From Mesoflavibacter sp. (GTDB lineage Bacteria; Pseudomonadota; Alphaproteobacteria; UBA8366; Aestuariispiraceae): a stretch of 64,000 nt of DNA. The stretch lies in the NCBI GenBank assembly GCA_017792345.1, contig CP051228.1, forward strand, positions 1,240,001 through 1,304,000. Direction: 5' to 3'. Of this stretch, positions 28,287-38,689 are shown one piece after another (positions within the stretch are counted from its first letter, which is position 1; every line of letters begins with the position of its first letter). Position numbers and translations under genes: made by a program. Below the pieces are notes generated by a model, which was not told the DNA's origin, did not search any database, and saw nothing but the letters and a program-made list of their open reading frames with translations.

Positions 28287-28757
28287 CTATCGCGCGGGCA
28301 TGCCGCGGTCGCGCCGGGCCTTGTCGATGAACGCGTCCATCAGGTCCAGCGCGCGGTCGATATCCTTCTCGAAAATAAACAAATGATCGAAATCCGCGCC
28401 GCATTGCGGGCCCGCCTTGACGCCCTGACCGTTCAGGACCTCCAGGACAGGACGCAGGAAGCCGATCACATTGAAGGGCAGCTCACCGTCGGTGGACACG
28501 ATCTTGAACGGGCCGAACCGTTCGCGCGCCGTCGCGGATTCTTCAAAGACCGCCAGCCCGGCCTCGTCGACAATCAAGGAAACGCAGCCCTGATCCCGGA
28601 TGACACTGGCATATTTCCCGGCCGCGGCGACGACAGCCTGGGCGGCGGGTCCGGAATCGGCATCATCGATCGCCAACATCCAATAGGTTTCCGGCCAGGT
28701 CTTCAGCGTCATATTCGCCCAGACCAGAACCGGATCGATGCTCGCGGCCTCGTTCAT
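28287..28757 (-). CDS. ACT-domain protein (CASTOR-like)
   Basis: The protein of about 156 residues looks like the bacterial two-ACT family related to the arginine sensor CASTOR. VSLIVDEAGL, then FGPFKIVSTDGELPFNVIGFLRPVLEVL, then FDHLFIFEKDIDRALDLM follow its pattern. It has no catalytic domain, so it is probably an amino-acid binding protein. GGGAGG eight bases before the ATG at 28757 decides that start over the frame opening at 28802. It is the last gene of the operon with the SAM hydrolase. Confidence 0.7.
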   Translation of the reverse strand: MNEAASIDPVLVWANMTLKTWPETYWMLAIDDADSGPAAQAVVAAAGKYASVIRDQGCVSLIVDEAGLAVFEESATARERFGPFKIVSTDGELPFNVIGFLRPVLEVLNGQGVKAGPQCGADFDHLFIFEKDIDRALDLMDAFIDKARRDRGMPAR

Positions 28758-28798
28758 CTTTATCCTCCCTGCTGTCTGACCGTCCCGGACGGCGAGCC

Positions 28799-29539
28799 TC
28801 AAAGGTCAATCTTGTCGCCGACCTTGAGGGCGTATTTCTCCGCCGCGCTGCCGCCGTTTACGGCGATCTCGACCAGGCCCAGGCTGTTTTCGTACCAGAA
28901 GCCGAACCGCTCCGGCACGTCGGAGAAGGTCCGGGCGCGCGGCGGTGCCGTGCCGTCCGGCAAGGTGACGCGCACCGGATCGGTCAGGCTCGCCGCCCGC
29001 AGGCCGGTCATCGCATTGCCGTAACCGTCGATATAGAGGATCCGCGCCAGATCGTCGGGCCAGTCCGCCCCGGGCCGTGACGGCGGATTGGGCAGCGCCG
29101 GGACGCAGGCCGGCTTTCGGCCCATTGCCCAGCGGGCGGCGGCGGGCGCGAAGAGGTCGCGGCCGTGGAAACTGGCCGACAGTCGCTCCGGTCGCCATTG
29201 CAGGGTGAACCGCGCGACCCGCGACGCCCGGCGCAGGGCGATCTCGAACAACCCGTTGTCGGGGCCGATTAGGCAGCGGTCGTCGGCCTCGATCAGCAGC
29301 GCCTCGCGCGCGCTGCCGACGCCGGGATCAACCACGGCGACGACCATGGCGTCCGGCGGCAGGTCCTGCAGCACCGCGGCCAGCAGATAGGCCGAGCCCA
29401 TGGGATCCATGGCCGGTGCGTCATGCATCAGATCGACGATCCGCGCTTCCGGCCAGGCCGCGTAGATCGCGCCATGCATCTGGCCGACATAGGGACCGTC
29501 GGTTCGGAAATCGGTAAACAGAAAGATCGGTGCCGTCAT
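28799..29539 (-). CDS. S-adenosylmethionine hydrolase family (DUF62) protein
   Basis: The 246-residue protein has the whole SAM hydroxide adenosyltransferase pattern. FLFTDFRTDGPYVGQMHGAI with Asp10 is the N-terminal SAM site. VVDPGVGSAREALLIEADDR, GPDNGLFE and SFHGRDLFAPAAA follow, the last being the family signature. A small beta-barrel C-terminus ends in GGSAAEKYALKVGDKIDL. Characterised members convert SAM to adenosine and methionine with water. It lies 13 bases after the flavin reductase gene and 41 bases before the ACT gene. Confidence 0.9.
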   Translation of the reverse strand: MTAPIFLFTDFRTDGPYVGQMHGAIYAAWPEARIVDLMHDAPAMDPMGSAYLLAAVLQDLPPDAMVVAVVDPGVGSAREALLIEADDRCLIGPDNGLFEIALRRASRVARFTLQWRPERLSASFHGRDLFAPAAARWAMGRKPACVPALPNPPSRPGADWPDDLARILYIDGYGNAMTGLRAASLTDPVRVTLPDGTAPPRARTFSDVPERFGFWYENSLGLVEIAVNGGSAAEKYALKVGDKIDL

Positions 29540-29552
29540 GCGGCCCAGTCTA

Positions 29553-30131
29553 TCAGGCGATCAGCTTGCCCGTCACCTCTGCCAGGGTGGCCCCGACGGC
29601 CCGCACCTGCTTTTCGCGATCCGGATCGGTGATCGAACCATCCTCGGCCAGGATCTTGTTGGCGCCGCTGACCGCGACCTGGTTCGGAATGACGGTCATG
29701 CCGACATTGCCCAGAATCGCGCGGACATGGACCAGGCCGCGCAGACCGCCCAGCGCCCCGGCGGAGGCGGAGACCAGCCCCGCCGTCTTGCCGCGCAGGA
29801 ACTGGCTGCCCGGCCCGTTCGGTCCCGGCCGCGACACCCAATCGATCGTGTTCTTCAGCAAGGGCGTGATGGAACTGTTATACTCCGGGCAGGCCAGCAG
29901 CAGCCCGTGATGCGCGCCGAACAGATCCTGCATTTTCGCGCCGTTTTCCGGCAAGCCCTCTGCCGCCTCCAGATCCTCGTCGACCAGCGGCATCGGATAG
30001 TCGCGCAGATCGATCACCGTCACCTCCGCCCCGGCATCGCGGGCCCCGGCGACGGCGGTTTTCAGGACTTTCTTGTTCATCGAGTCGCGCCGCGCACTGC
30101 CGGCGAAGGCGAGGAGTTTGACGGTCGGCAT
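29553..30131 (-). CDS. NADPH-dependent FMN reductase family protein
   Basis: The protein of about 192 residues has a flavodoxin-like fold. LLAFAGSARRDSMNKKVL binds FMN phosphate, and LLACPEYNSSITPLLKNTIDW is the family signature with the flavin contact. It resembles chromate or quinone reductases and FMN reductases. The start at 30131 has AGGAAAGGA just upstream; the frame is open 39 codons further but without ribosome site. It is the first gene of the operon with the SAM hydrolase and ACT genes. Confidence 0.88.
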   Translation of the reverse strand: MPTVKLLAFAGSARRDSMNKKVLKTAVAGARDAGAEVTVIDLRDYPMPLVDEDLEAAEGLPENGAKMQDLFGAHHGLLLACPEYNSSITPLLKNTIDWVSRPGPNGPGSQFLRGKTAGLVSASAGALGGLRGLVHVRAILGNVGMTVIPNQVAVSGANKILAEDGSITDPDREKQVRAVGATLAEVTGKLIA

Positions 30132-30301
30132 ACCATTCCTTTCCTGTCGGTTCCGGGGGCTTGGCGCTGCCCGCCCCTTTACCCAGATAGTGGGCACGCG
30201 GAATCGGGCAAGCCCTGCCGCCGACGCGGCTGGACGGATGGGCTTCAAAGGTCTAAAAGCCGCGCAACGCTAACATCGTAGACAATTTCGGGATCCTCGC
30301 G

Positions 30302-31030
30302 ATGCGCCTCGGCATTTTGGAAGCCGGCCGTCCGCCCGCGCCGCTGGACGAAACCCATGGCCGCTATCCGGCCATGTTCGCCGATTTGCTCCGCCCGCAT
30401 CTGCCGGCGGAGATCGACATCGTGTCCTATGCGGTGATCGACGGCGAATTCCCGGAATCCTCGGTCGACTGCGACGCCTGGCTGATCACCGGCAGCGCCT
30501 TCGGCGTCTACGATCCCGATCCTTGGATCGCGACCTTGAAGGACTTCGCCCGCGGCGTCGCCGATGCCGGCAGGCCGATGGTCGGCATCTGCTTCGGTCA
30601 TCAGCTCATCTCGGAAGTGATGGGCGGCCGGGCGATCAAATCCGACAAGGGCTGGGGCGTCGGATCGCACCGCTATGCGCTGAAGAAGCGGCCGGAATGG
30701 CTGACCGATGAAGGCGTGGCGGAATTCGATACCTATGTTTCCCACCAGGATCAGGTGACGGATCCGCCGCCGGGCGCCGACGTGCTGGCCGGCAGCGATT
30801 TCTGTCCGAACGCCATGCTGGCGATCGGCGACCGCATCTTGACCCTGCAGAGCCATCCCGAAATGCCCAGCGCCTATGTCGAGGATCTCTATACCGTGCG
30901 CCGCGAACGGATCGGCGCCGAGCGCATCGATGCGGCGATGCAAACCATCGTCGACACCCCCCGCGCGACGGACGCCGACCGCGTCGCCGCCTGGATCGGC
31001 GCTTTTCTGACCCACGCGCTCAATCGCTGA
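30302..31030 (+). CDS. class I glutamine amidotransferase-like protein
   Basis: The 242-residue protein is a stand-alone GATase1 domain. The nucleophile is Cys97 in GICFGHQ, and His185 with Glu187 in SHPEM complete the triad. [13 protein letters not shown] is the oxyanion-side loop. It belongs to the GMP synthase amidotransferase-like group that also holds gamma-glutamyl peptidases. No synthetase partner is adjacent. It is divergent from the flavin reductase gene, and typA starts 20 bases after its stop. Confidence 0.85.
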   Translation: MRLGILEAGRPPAPLDETHGRYPAMFADLLRPHLPAEIDIVSYAVIDGEFPESSVDCDAWLITGSAFGVYDPDPWIATLKDFARGVADAGRPMVGICFGHQLISEVMGGRAIKSDKGWGVGSHRYALKKRPEWLTDEGVAEFDTYVSHQDQVTDPPPGADVLAGSDFCPNAMLAIGDRILTLQSHPEMPSAYVEDLYTVRRERIGAERIDAAMQTIVDTPRATDADRVAAWIGAFLTHALNR

Positions 31031-31050
31031 GCCCTATCAAGGACCGACTT

Positions 31051-32877
31051 ATGGACCTTCGCAATATCGCCATCATCGCCCATGTCGACCACGGCAAGAC
31101 CACGATGGTGGATAAACTTCTGACCCAATCCGGCGCGGTGCAATCGCATCAGCAGATCGCCGAGCGCGCCATGGATTCCAACGACCTGGAGAAGGAACGC
31201 GGGATCACCATCCTGGCGAAATGCACCTCGGTCGACTGGAAGGGCACGCGCATCAACATCGTCGACACGCCCGGCCACGCCGATTTCGGCGGCGAGGTGG
31301 AACGCATCCTGTCCATGGTCGACGGGGTCGTGCTGCTGGTCGACGCCGCCGAAGGGCCGATGCCGCAGACCAAGTTCGTCACCATCAAGGCGCTGGAACT
31401 GGGCCTGAAGCCGATTGTCGTCATCAACAAGGTCGACAAGCCCGACGCGCGCCCCGATTGGGTCATCGATCAGGTCTTCGATCTGTTCGTCGCGCTGGAC
31501 GCGAATGAGGACCAATTGGACTTCCCCGTCCTCTATGCCTCGGCCAAGCAAGGCTGGGCCGCGCGCGGGCTGGACGACGACCGCACCGACCTGACGCCGC
31601 TGTTCGAAACCGTGCTGGATAAGGTCGCGCCGCCGGTCGCCGATGCCAGCGGCCCGTTCCGCATGCTGGTCACGACGCTGGAAAGCGACCCCTATCTGGG
31701 CCGTATCCTGACCGGGCGCATCGAATCTGGTTCCATCGCCGTCAACCGCACGGTCAAGGGCCTGGGCCGCAACGGCAAGACGCTGGAAAGCGGCCGCCTG
31801 ACCAAGCTGCTGGCCTTCCGCGGGCTGAAGCGTGAACCGGTCGAGACCGCCAGCGCGGGCGATATCGTCGCCATCGCCGGCATGACCGTCGCCACCGTGG
31901 CCGACACGATCTGCGACCCGTCGGTCACCGAACCGGTGCCGGGCCGCCCGATCGCGCCGCCGACCATGGCGATGACCGTTTCCGTCAACGACAGCCCGCT
32001 GGCCGGCCGCGAAGGCGACAAGCTGACCGGGCGCATGATCGGCGACCGACTGATGCGCGAGGCGGAAAGCAATGTCGCCATCCGCGTCACCGAAAGCGCC
32101 GAGAAGGACGCCTATGAAGTCGCCGGGCGCGGCGAATTGCAGCTGGGCGTGCTTCTGGAAACGCTGCGCCGCGAAGGCTTCGAGTTGACCGTCGGCCCGC
32201 CGCGCGTCCTGTTCCGCAAGGACGAGGACGGCAACCGCATCGAGCCGATGGAAGAGGTCCAGGTTGATGTCGACGACGAGTTTTCCGGCGTCGTGGTCGA
32301 AAAGCTGGGCCTGCGCAAGGGCGAGATGAAGCAGATGGCCCCGTCGGGCGGCGGCAAGACCCGCATGGTCTTCGACATCCCGTCGCGCGGCCTGATCGGC
32401 TATCAGGGCGAATTCCTGGCCGACACGCGCGGCACCGGCATCCTGTCGCGCCTGTACACCGGCTTCGCCCCCTATAAGGGTCAGATCCCGGGCCGCCGCG
32501 CCGGGGTGCTGATCTCCGCCGAGCAGGGCACCGCCGTCACCTATGCGCTGGCCAACCTGGAAGATCGCGGGCCGCTGTTCGTCGATCCGGGCGACCCGGT
32601 CTATTCCGGCATGATCCTGGGCGAACACAACAAGGGCAGCGACCTTGAGGTCAATCCGCTGAAGGCGAAACAGCTGACCAACTTCCGCGCCGCCGGCAAG
32701 GACGATGCGGTCAAGCTGACCCCGCCGATCCGCCGCACCCTGGAAGAGGCGCTGGCCTACATCCAGGATGACGAGCGCGTCGAGGTCACGCCGAAGTCGA
32801 TCCGCCTGCGCAAGGCGATCCTGGACCCGCATGAGCGCAAGCGCGACAAGCGCCGGCGCGAGGCGGAGATGGCCTGA
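31051..32877 (+). CDS. typA: ribosome-associated GTPase TypA/BipA
   Basis: BipA is an EF-G-like GTPase that helps 50S assembly and stress growth. The G motifs are [15 protein letters not shown] (G1), ERGITI (G2), [12 protein letters not shown] (G3) and [10 protein letters not shown] (G4). Domains II, III and V follow, and the BipA-specific C-terminus ends in [20 protein letters not shown]. At 608 residues the length is standard. A small racemase-like gene starts 11 bases downstream. Confidence 0.96.
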   Translation: MDLRNIAIIAHVDHGKTTMVDKLLTQSGAVQSHQQIAERAMDSNDLEKERGITILAKCTSVDWKGTRINIVDTPGHADFGGEVERILSMVDGVVLLVDAAEGPMPQTKFVTIKALELGLKPIVVINKVDKPDARPDWVIDQVFDLFVALDANEDQLDFPVLYASAKQGWAARGLDDDRTDLTPLFETVLDKVAPPVADASGPFRMLVTTLESDPYLGRILTGRIESGSIAVNRTVKGLGRNGKTLESGRLTKLLAFRGLKREPVETASAGDIVAIAGMTVATVADTICDPSVTEPVPGRPIAPPTMAMTVSVNDSPLAGREGDKLTGRMIGDRLMREAESNVAIRVTESAEKDAYEVAGRGELQLGVLLETLRREGFELTVGPPRVLFRKDEDGNRIEPMEEVQVDVDDEFSGVVVEKLGLRKGEMKQMAPSGGGKTRMVFDIPSRGLIGYQGEFLADTRGTGILSRLYTGFAPYKGQIPGRRAGVLISAEQGTAVTYALANLEDRGPLFVDPGDPVYSGMILGEHNKGSDLEVNPLKAKQLTNFRAAGKDDAVKLTPPIRRTLEEALAYIQDDERVEVTPKSIRLRKAILDPHERKRDKRRREAEMA

Positions 32878-32888
32878 CCGGAGGCGTC

Positions 32889-33545
32889 ATGCCGCCCAGA
32901 CTTGCCTTTCTGCATACCGCAGCGGTCCACGAACCGACCTTCCGCGCCCTGGTGACCGACCTGTCGCCCGGCGCGGACCAGGTTCACGCCATTCACCCGG
33001 AATGGCTGGACCAGGCGCGGCGGGAAGGCCTGGGCGGCGATCTGCACGACACCGTGACGGGTGGACTGTCCGCCCTGGCCGATCAGGCGGATGCGGTCTT
33101 GTGCACCTGTTCGACCCTGGGACCGGTGGCGGACGATCTGGCCCAAGCAAATCCGAAAGTGCTGCGCATCGACCGGCCGCTGATGGCCAAGGCCGCCGCG
33201 ACGCCGGGCAGAGCCATTGTCGCCCTATGCCTGGACAGCACGCGGGACGCGACCCTGTCCTTGATCGACGACGCCTTCGCGGCGGCGGGCCGCCAAAGCG
33301 ACCGCACGCTCTGCCTCTGCGCCGAGGCCTGGCCCTATTTCGAGCAGGGCGACAGGGACGGCTTCGCGCGTTCCATCGCGGCACAGATCCGCCGAACCGC
33401 CGGGCAGACATCCGGTGCCGGTTGCGTGGTTCTGGCCCAGGCATCCATGGCCTGCGCCGAGCCGCTGTTGACCGATCTGGGATTACCGGTCTTCTCCTCG
33501 CCGCGTCTCGGCGTCGAAGCCGCCTTGGTGACTGCCGGACAATGA
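32889..33545 (+). CDS. Asp/Glu racemase-superfamily-like protein
   Basis: The 218-residue protein is a two-lobed protein of the aspartate/glutamate racemase fold. CTCSTLG near residue 74 is like the first catalytic-cysteine loop, and CVVLAQASMACAEPLL near residue 177 is like the second, though Ala replaces the usual second Cys-Gly-Cys pattern. The racemase activity is therefore uncertain. GGAGG lies before the ATG. The GNAT gene starts inside its stop codon, so the two are translationally coupled. Confidence 0.65.
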   Translation: MPPRLAFLHTAAVHEPTFRALVTDLSPGADQVHAIHPEWLDQARREGLGGDLHDTVTGGLSALADQADAVLCTCSTLGPVADDLAQANPKVLRIDRPLMAKAAATPGRAIVALCLDSTRDATLSLIDDAFAAAGRQSDRTLCLCAEAWPYFEQGDRDGFARSIAAQIRRTAGQTSGAGCVVLAQASMACAEPLLTDLGLPVFSSPRLGVEAALVTAGQ

Positions 33546-34060
33546 CGGAAGAGATCGTCGCGACATCGGCGCGCCTGCGCCTGCGGCCCTGGACCCCGGA
33601 TGGATTGCCGCGCCTGACGGCCTTGCTGACCGATCCGGTCACGATGAAGCATTGGCCGGAACCGTTCGACGACGAAGATGTGCGCGACTGGCTGGACCGT
33701 GCAATCCGGCTGTGGTCCACGGATCGTCTGGGCCGGTGGCAGGTCTACCGGGAAGAGGACGGCGCCTTTCTGGGCGATTGCGGGTTGGTGCCGACCGAAC
33801 TGGACGGCGAAACGGTGACGGATCTGGGCTATATCCTGCAGGCCCCGTATCACGGACAGGGTTACGGCAAGGAGGCCGTCGCCGCCGCGCTCCATTACGG
33901 CACGGATGTATTGGGACTGCGCAATATCGTCTGCCATATGGCAGAGGACAACATCCCGTCCCGGCGGACGGCGGAGGCGCTGGGCATGGTCGAATCGCGG
34001 CGATTCACCCATACCGGAAACCGCAACAAAACCCATATCATCCTCCGGCTTCCGGCCTGA
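33542..34060 (+). CDS. GNAT-family N-acetyltransferase (RimJ/RimL type)
   Basis: The protein of 172 residues begins at the ATG overlapping the previous stop (ATGA). TSARLRLRPWTPDGLPRLTALLTD is the RimJ/RimL-type N-terminus. LGYILQAPYHGQGYGKEAVAAAL carries the Q-x-x-G-x-G/A acetyl-CoA loop, and IPSRRTAEALGMVESRRF is the second signature. The frame is open far upstream, but only this part resembles a family. The substrate is unknown. Confidence 0.85.
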   Translation: MTEEIVATSARLRLRPWTPDGLPRLTALLTDPVTMKHWPEPFDDEDVRDWLDRAIRLWSTDRLGRWQVYREEDGAFLGDCGLVPTELDGETVTDLGYILQAPYHGQGYGKEAVAAALHYGTDVLGLRNIVCHMAEDNIPSRRTAEALGMVESRRFTHTGNRNKTHIILRLPA

Positions 34061-34089
34061 AATCCCCGAATTCCGAACTCCGTGAAACG

Positions 34090-34118
34090 CCAATGCGTTT
34101 TGCGCATGGCTGCATTGG
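34090..34118 (+). promoter_or_regulatory. alternative hairpins upstream of speD
   Basis: CCAATGC (34090-34096) pairs with GCATTGG (34112-34118). ATGCG (34093-34097) can instead pair with CGCAT (34103-34107). The two stems share bases and exclude each other. It lies 160 bases before speD; whether it is transcribed with speD is not known. Confidence 0.3.
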
Positions 34119-34277
34119 GATGGGGTCATGGGCGGTCCCGAAATTTCGCTATGCAGCGCATCCAATTCCGGGCATAACCCCCTCAATCCCGATCACGACG
34201 GCCGCCTAAAGCGGTCGCAAGAGGGTCGTTCCCTGGAACGGGTCGGGGCGGAACATCTACTGGTAGGAGAGACGCCG

Positions 34278-34775
34278 ATGCCGCGCGACGACATCGCTCT
34301 TTCCCGACTGGGGACGGCCGCGGACAAGTTCCAAAGCGACTCCCATGAGGATAAGGGCGCAGTTAACGAAGCTACCGTAATCCCCTTCCCTTCGCAGGAC
34401 GGGCGATTGGACCATTTCATCAAGCGCGATGGCATGGTCTATGCGGGAACCCACCTTCTGATCGACGTTTGGAACGGTCAGAATCTGGACGATATCGACC
34501 ATATCGAAGCGACGCTGAAGGAATGCGTGGAAGTGGCGGGGGCCACTCTGCTGCATTGCCATCTGCACCGCTTCAATCCGGAAGGCGTATCCGGCGTTCT
34601 GGTGCTGGCCGAGAGCCATATCTCGATCCACACCTGGCCGGAAATGGGCTATGCGGCTCTGGACGTCTTCATGTGCGGCGACAGTCAGCCGCATAAGGCG
34701 ATCGACGTGCTGAAACGCGGTTTCTGCACCGAGAGCGTCCAGGTCGACGACGTGCGCCGGGGTCGCGTTTCGTAA
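34278..34775 (+). CDS. speD: S-adenosylmethionine decarboxylase proenzyme
   Basis: SpeD makes decarboxylated SAM, the aminopropyl donor for spermidine. The self-cleavage site is AESHISIHTWPE: Glu112-Ser113, where Ser113 becomes the pyruvoyl group. HCHLHRFNPEGVSGV holds the usual catalytic Cys/His region. It is the small class 1b type but carries an N-terminal extension of about 50 residues. The ATG at 34278 has AGGAGA eight to nine bases upstream, which supports keeping the extension. speE follows after 100 bases. Confidence 0.93.
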   Translation: MPRDDIALSRLGTAADKFQSDSHEDKGAVNEATVIPFPSQDGRLDHFIKRDGMVYAGTHLLIDVWNGQNLDDIDHIEATLKECVEVAGATLLHCHLHRFNPEGVSGVLVLAESHISIHTWPEMGYAALDVFMCGDSQPHKAIDVLKRGFCTESVQVDDVRRGRVS

Positions 34776-34800
34776 GCGACACAAATTCATGGTATCGAAC

Positions 34801-34841
34801 GGTCGGGCATGGCGATGGCTTTGCCCGGACCGCTTCTTTTT
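34801..34841 (+). terminator. hairpin and T tract between speD and speE
   Basis: GGTCGGGC (34801-34808) pairs with GCCCGGACC (34823-34831) with one bulged G. TTCTTTTT follows at 34834-34841. It looks like a partial terminator that would lower speE expression relative to speD. Confidence 0.55.
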
Positions 34842-34875
34842 GTGCCGCTTCGTTTTGTATGTACGGGAGTAGACG

Positions 34876-35721
<846 letters not shown>

Positions 35722-36309
35722 TCAGGCGGAGACGAGCCCCAGCTCGATCTCTAGCGCCCCGCACAGGATCTGGCCGATCAGGATATGCATTTCCTGGATA
35801 CGGGCGGTCGTGTCGGACGGGACGATGATCAGCGGGTCGGCCAATCCGACCAGATCGCCGCCGTCGCGTCCGGCGAAGGCGGCGGCCGTCAGCCCCTTGT
35901 CACGTGCCGCCTGCAGCGCCTTGGTGACATTCGGGCTTTTGCCGGAGGTCGAAATACCGACCGCGACATCCCCGGCCCGGCCGATGGCCTCGACCTGGCG
36001 GGCGAAGATGTTCTCGAACCCCAGATCGTTGCCCGCCGCCGTCAGGGTGGAGGTGTCGACGGTCAGCGCCAGGGCCGCGATCGGGGCGCGGTCCTTCTTG
36101 TAGCGGACGGACAATTCGGTCGCCAGATGCTGGGCGTCGCCCGCGCTGCCGCCATTGCCGAAGAACAGGATCTTGCCGCCGCGCCGGGCGCATCCGGCCC
36201 AGGCCGCCAGCATTTTCTGCATCTCGGCCCGGCAGGTCTCATGGGTCCGCGCCAGGACGGAGGCATGCTCCGCGAACTCGTCGTCGAAAAAGGTCTCGCT
36301 GATCGTCAT
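35722..36309 (-). CDS. gmhA: phosphoheptose isomerase (SIS domain)
   Basis: GmhA converts sedoheptulose 7-phosphate to heptose 7-phosphate for the LPS core. The 195-residue protein is a single SIS domain. GGKILFFGNGGSAGDAQHLATEL is the first phosphate-binding loop with the Ser and His contacts. ISTSGKSPNVTKAL is the second, and HILIGQILCGALE is the C-terminal active-site helix with His and Gln. The start at 36309 fits GmhA; the upstream frame (to 36570) does not. Stop codons of gmhA and speE are directly adjacent. DiaA-type SIS proteins are similar, so the assignment is not absolute. Confidence 0.85.
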   Translation of the reverse strand: MTISETFFDDEFAEHASVLARTHETCRAEMQKMLAAWAGCARRGGKILFFGNGGSAGDAQHLATELSVRYKKDRAPIAALALTVDTSTLTAAGNDLGFENIFARQVEAIGRAGDVAVGISTSGKSPNVTKALQAARDKGLTAAAFAGRDGGDLVGLADPLIIVPSDTTARIQEMHILIGQILCGALEIELGLVSA

Positions 36310-36319
36310 GGCGCGGACG

Positions 36320-38689
36320 TTACTCCGCCTCCCCGGCCCGGACAAGCGCGGCTTCGCGCCGGAACAGCGCATTATCGAAGCCCTGCAATTGCCGCTGAAC
36401 CCGTCCGTAGAACGTGTCTTCGGGATAGGTTCCGGACGCATTCGGTTTCCCGGCCTTGAGACCGCCGAACAGTTCCAGCGCCTCGTCGACATGGCGGATG
36501 GTGTATAGATGAAATTTGCCGTCGCGGAGGGCGGCGGCGGTTTCGTCATCGACGACAAGGCTGTCGGCATTTGCCTGCGGGACCAGCACGCCTTGGCTGC
36601 CCGTCAGGCCGCGCCGCTGGCAGGCCTTGAAGAAACCTTCGACCTTGTGATGAACGCCGCCCACCGCCTGGGATTCCCCGCGCTGATTGACGGAACCGGT
36701 GATCGCCAGATCCTGGCGCAGCGGCACGCCGCCAAGGTCGGACAGAACCGCGATCAGTTCCGCCAGGGACGCGCTGTCGCCTTCGACCCCGCCGTAATTC
36801 TGTTCGAAGGTGATCGAGCAGTTGAAGGACAGCGGCGCGGTGCGGGCGAACAGGCCGGACAGATAGCCCTGCAGGACCATCGCGCCCTTCTGCTGAATAG
36901 GCCCGCCCATATCCACCTGGCGTTCGATGTTCAGGACACCGTGCCGGCCGACGCTGGCCCGCGCCGTGACCCGCGACGGGCCGCCATAGGCGTGATCGCC
37001 CATATCGCGCACGGTCAGGGCATTGATCTGGCCGGTGACTTCGCCCTCCGTCGCGATCATGACGGTGCCGCGTTCGATCATATCCTGGCTGTGGCCCTCG
37101 ATCCGGTCGTTGCGGCGCAGCTGTGCGGCATGCGCAGCCACCAGATCGGCCTCGACCAGCTTCTTCTTGCCGGGATTCCGGGCCGACGCCTCGATGACGA
37201 TATCGTCCAGCCTTTCGATCTGGGCGCTCAGCCGTGTCCGGTCGCCGTTCCACCGGGTCGCCATGCCCAGAAGATAAGCGACCGCCCCGTCATCGATACC
37301 GCGGCCCGTGCACCCCTTGACCCGGTCGCGCAGCACGGTGCCATAGAGCGCCAGATTGGCGGCATTGGCGGGCATGTCCTGGGCGATATCGGCCTTCACC
37401 TTGAACAGGGTCTGGAAATCGGGCGACCGGGAATAGCCGCCGTAATAGATCGCCGGCGTGCCGACGATGACCACCTTCAGATCCAGATCGATCGCTTTCG
37501 GCGACGGGGCGCCGATCACCGGCAGCGCGCCCTGGCGGTGCGGCTCTTCGATCCGAACCTGACCGTCGCGCAGAGCGCCGACCAGGGCGGGCCAGGCCAG
37601 GGGATCCGCCGCCAGCGCATCCGCGCGCAGGACCAGCACGCCGCCATTGGCGCGGTGCAGCGCCCCGGCGCGGATCAGCGTGAAATCGGTTTCCAGATGG
37701 GTCTGGCCCGGCCGGTATTCGATCCGCCCGAACAGATGGCCATAGCTCGGCGTCGATTCCAGGACGATGGGCGGGTGGGTCAGGTCGCCATTATCGACCA
37801 GCAGATTGACCGCATAGCGGCGTTCCGGCGGCTCGGCGGTATTGGGCCGGCCCTTCATGTCCTGGGCCGGACCGAAGGCCCGCAGATTGTCCAGAATGTC
37901 CTGTTCCAGTTCCACGAACCACCGGTTCAGGCCGTGGCCGCCGAAGCTTTCGATCAGGGGCTGCATCAGGGTCTTGCAGGTGTCGCGCGCCGCATCGCGG
38001 GTGATATCCGCAACCCGGTCCACCAGCGCCGCGCGGTCCTTGGCGGCTTTGGCATTGATCGCGTTCAGGCGCTCGGCAATGGCCTGGGCCGCCTGGGTCT
38101 TGGCCTCGCGCTCCTCCGGCGGGATCGTGTCGAACCCGACCGGGCCGCCATTGGCGTCGGCCGGGGCGATGACCGGGCCGTGGTCTCCCTGAAAGATGCC
38201 CAATCCCTGATCGGCCGCGTCCGCCCGCAATTGGGCCATGGCGCCCTCGGCCTCGGCGGCGGCGCGCTGCTGGGCGGATTTCACATCCTCCTGATAGCGG
38301 TCGCCTTCGAAAGTCTGCTTCAGCGCGGCGCGCAATCCGGCGACGAACCCTTCCAGGGCGTCGCGCAGCCGGCGGCCCGTCCCGGCGGGCAGGCGATAGG
38401 GCTTGGGACGGTGGGTCCGCTTGAAATTGTTCAGATAGACCCAGTCCGGGGCCGGCGGACGCCCGTCCAACGTCTGACGGATATAGTTCAGTGTCTCCGT
38501 CATGCGGCCCGCGCGGTCGGGGCCCAGGACGAAGACATTGAAGCCCGGTTCCTCGGTCTGCAGCCCGAATTCAAGGGCGTCCCGCGCCCGTTCATGGCTC
38601 GACAGATCGAAGATCTGGGCCTGTTTGCGGGCCTTCCATTTGAAGCGCGGAATCCCGACCTTGTCGGCTTTCACTGGCCGTGCGGGCAT
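36320..38689 (-). CDS. Lon-like ATP-dependent protease (AAA_32 type)
   Basis: The 789-residue protein belongs to the LonB-related family with an AAA_32 N-terminal region and a C-terminal Lon protease domain. Protease residues are Ser639 (EGDSASLAEL) and Lys682 (GGVHHKVEGF), 43 apart as in Lon. The phosphate loop near residue 60 reads GPDRAGRMT, without the usual G-K/R-T core, so nucleotide binding at that site is doubtful. I chose the ATG at 38689 because conserved sequence begins there and GGGAGG lies just upstream. The gene ends ten bases before gmhA begins. Confidence 0.88.
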   Translation of the reverse strand: MPARPVKADKVGIPRFKWKARKQAQIFDLSSHERARDALEFGLQTEEPGFNVFVLGPDRAGRMTETLNYIRQTLDGRPPAPDWVYLNNFKRTHRPKPYRLPAGTGRRLRDALEGFVAGLRAALKQTFEGDRYQEDVKSAQQRAAAEAEGAMAQLRADAADQGLGIFQGDHGPVIAPADANGGPVGFDTIPPEEREAKTQAAQAIAERLNAINAKAAKDRAALVDRVADITRDAARDTCKTLMQPLIESFGGHGLNRWFVELEQDILDNLRAFGPAQDMKGRPNTAEPPERRYAVNLLVDNGDLTHPPIVLESTPSYGHLFGRIEYRPGQTHLETDFTLIRAGALHRANGGVLVLRADALAADPLAWPALVGALRDGQVRIEEPHRQGALPVIGAPSPKAIDLDLKVVIVGTPAIYYGGYSRSPDFQTLFKVKADIAQDMPANAANLALYGTVLRDRVKGCTGRGIDDGAVAYLLGMATRWNGDRTRLSAQIERLDDIVIEASARNPGKKKLVEADLVAAHAAQLRRNDRIEGHSQDMIERGTVMIATEGEVTGQINALTVRDMGDHAYGGPSRVTARASVGRHGVLNIERQVDMGGPIQQKGAMVLQGYLSGLFARTAPLSFNCSITFEQNYGGVEGDSASLAELIAVLSDLGGVPLRQDLAITGSVNQRGESQAVGGVHHKVEGFFKACQRRGLTGSQGVLVPQANADSLVVDDETAAALRDGKFHLYTIRHVDEALELFGGLKAGKPNASGTYPEDTFYGRVQRQLQGFDNALFRREAALVRAGEAE

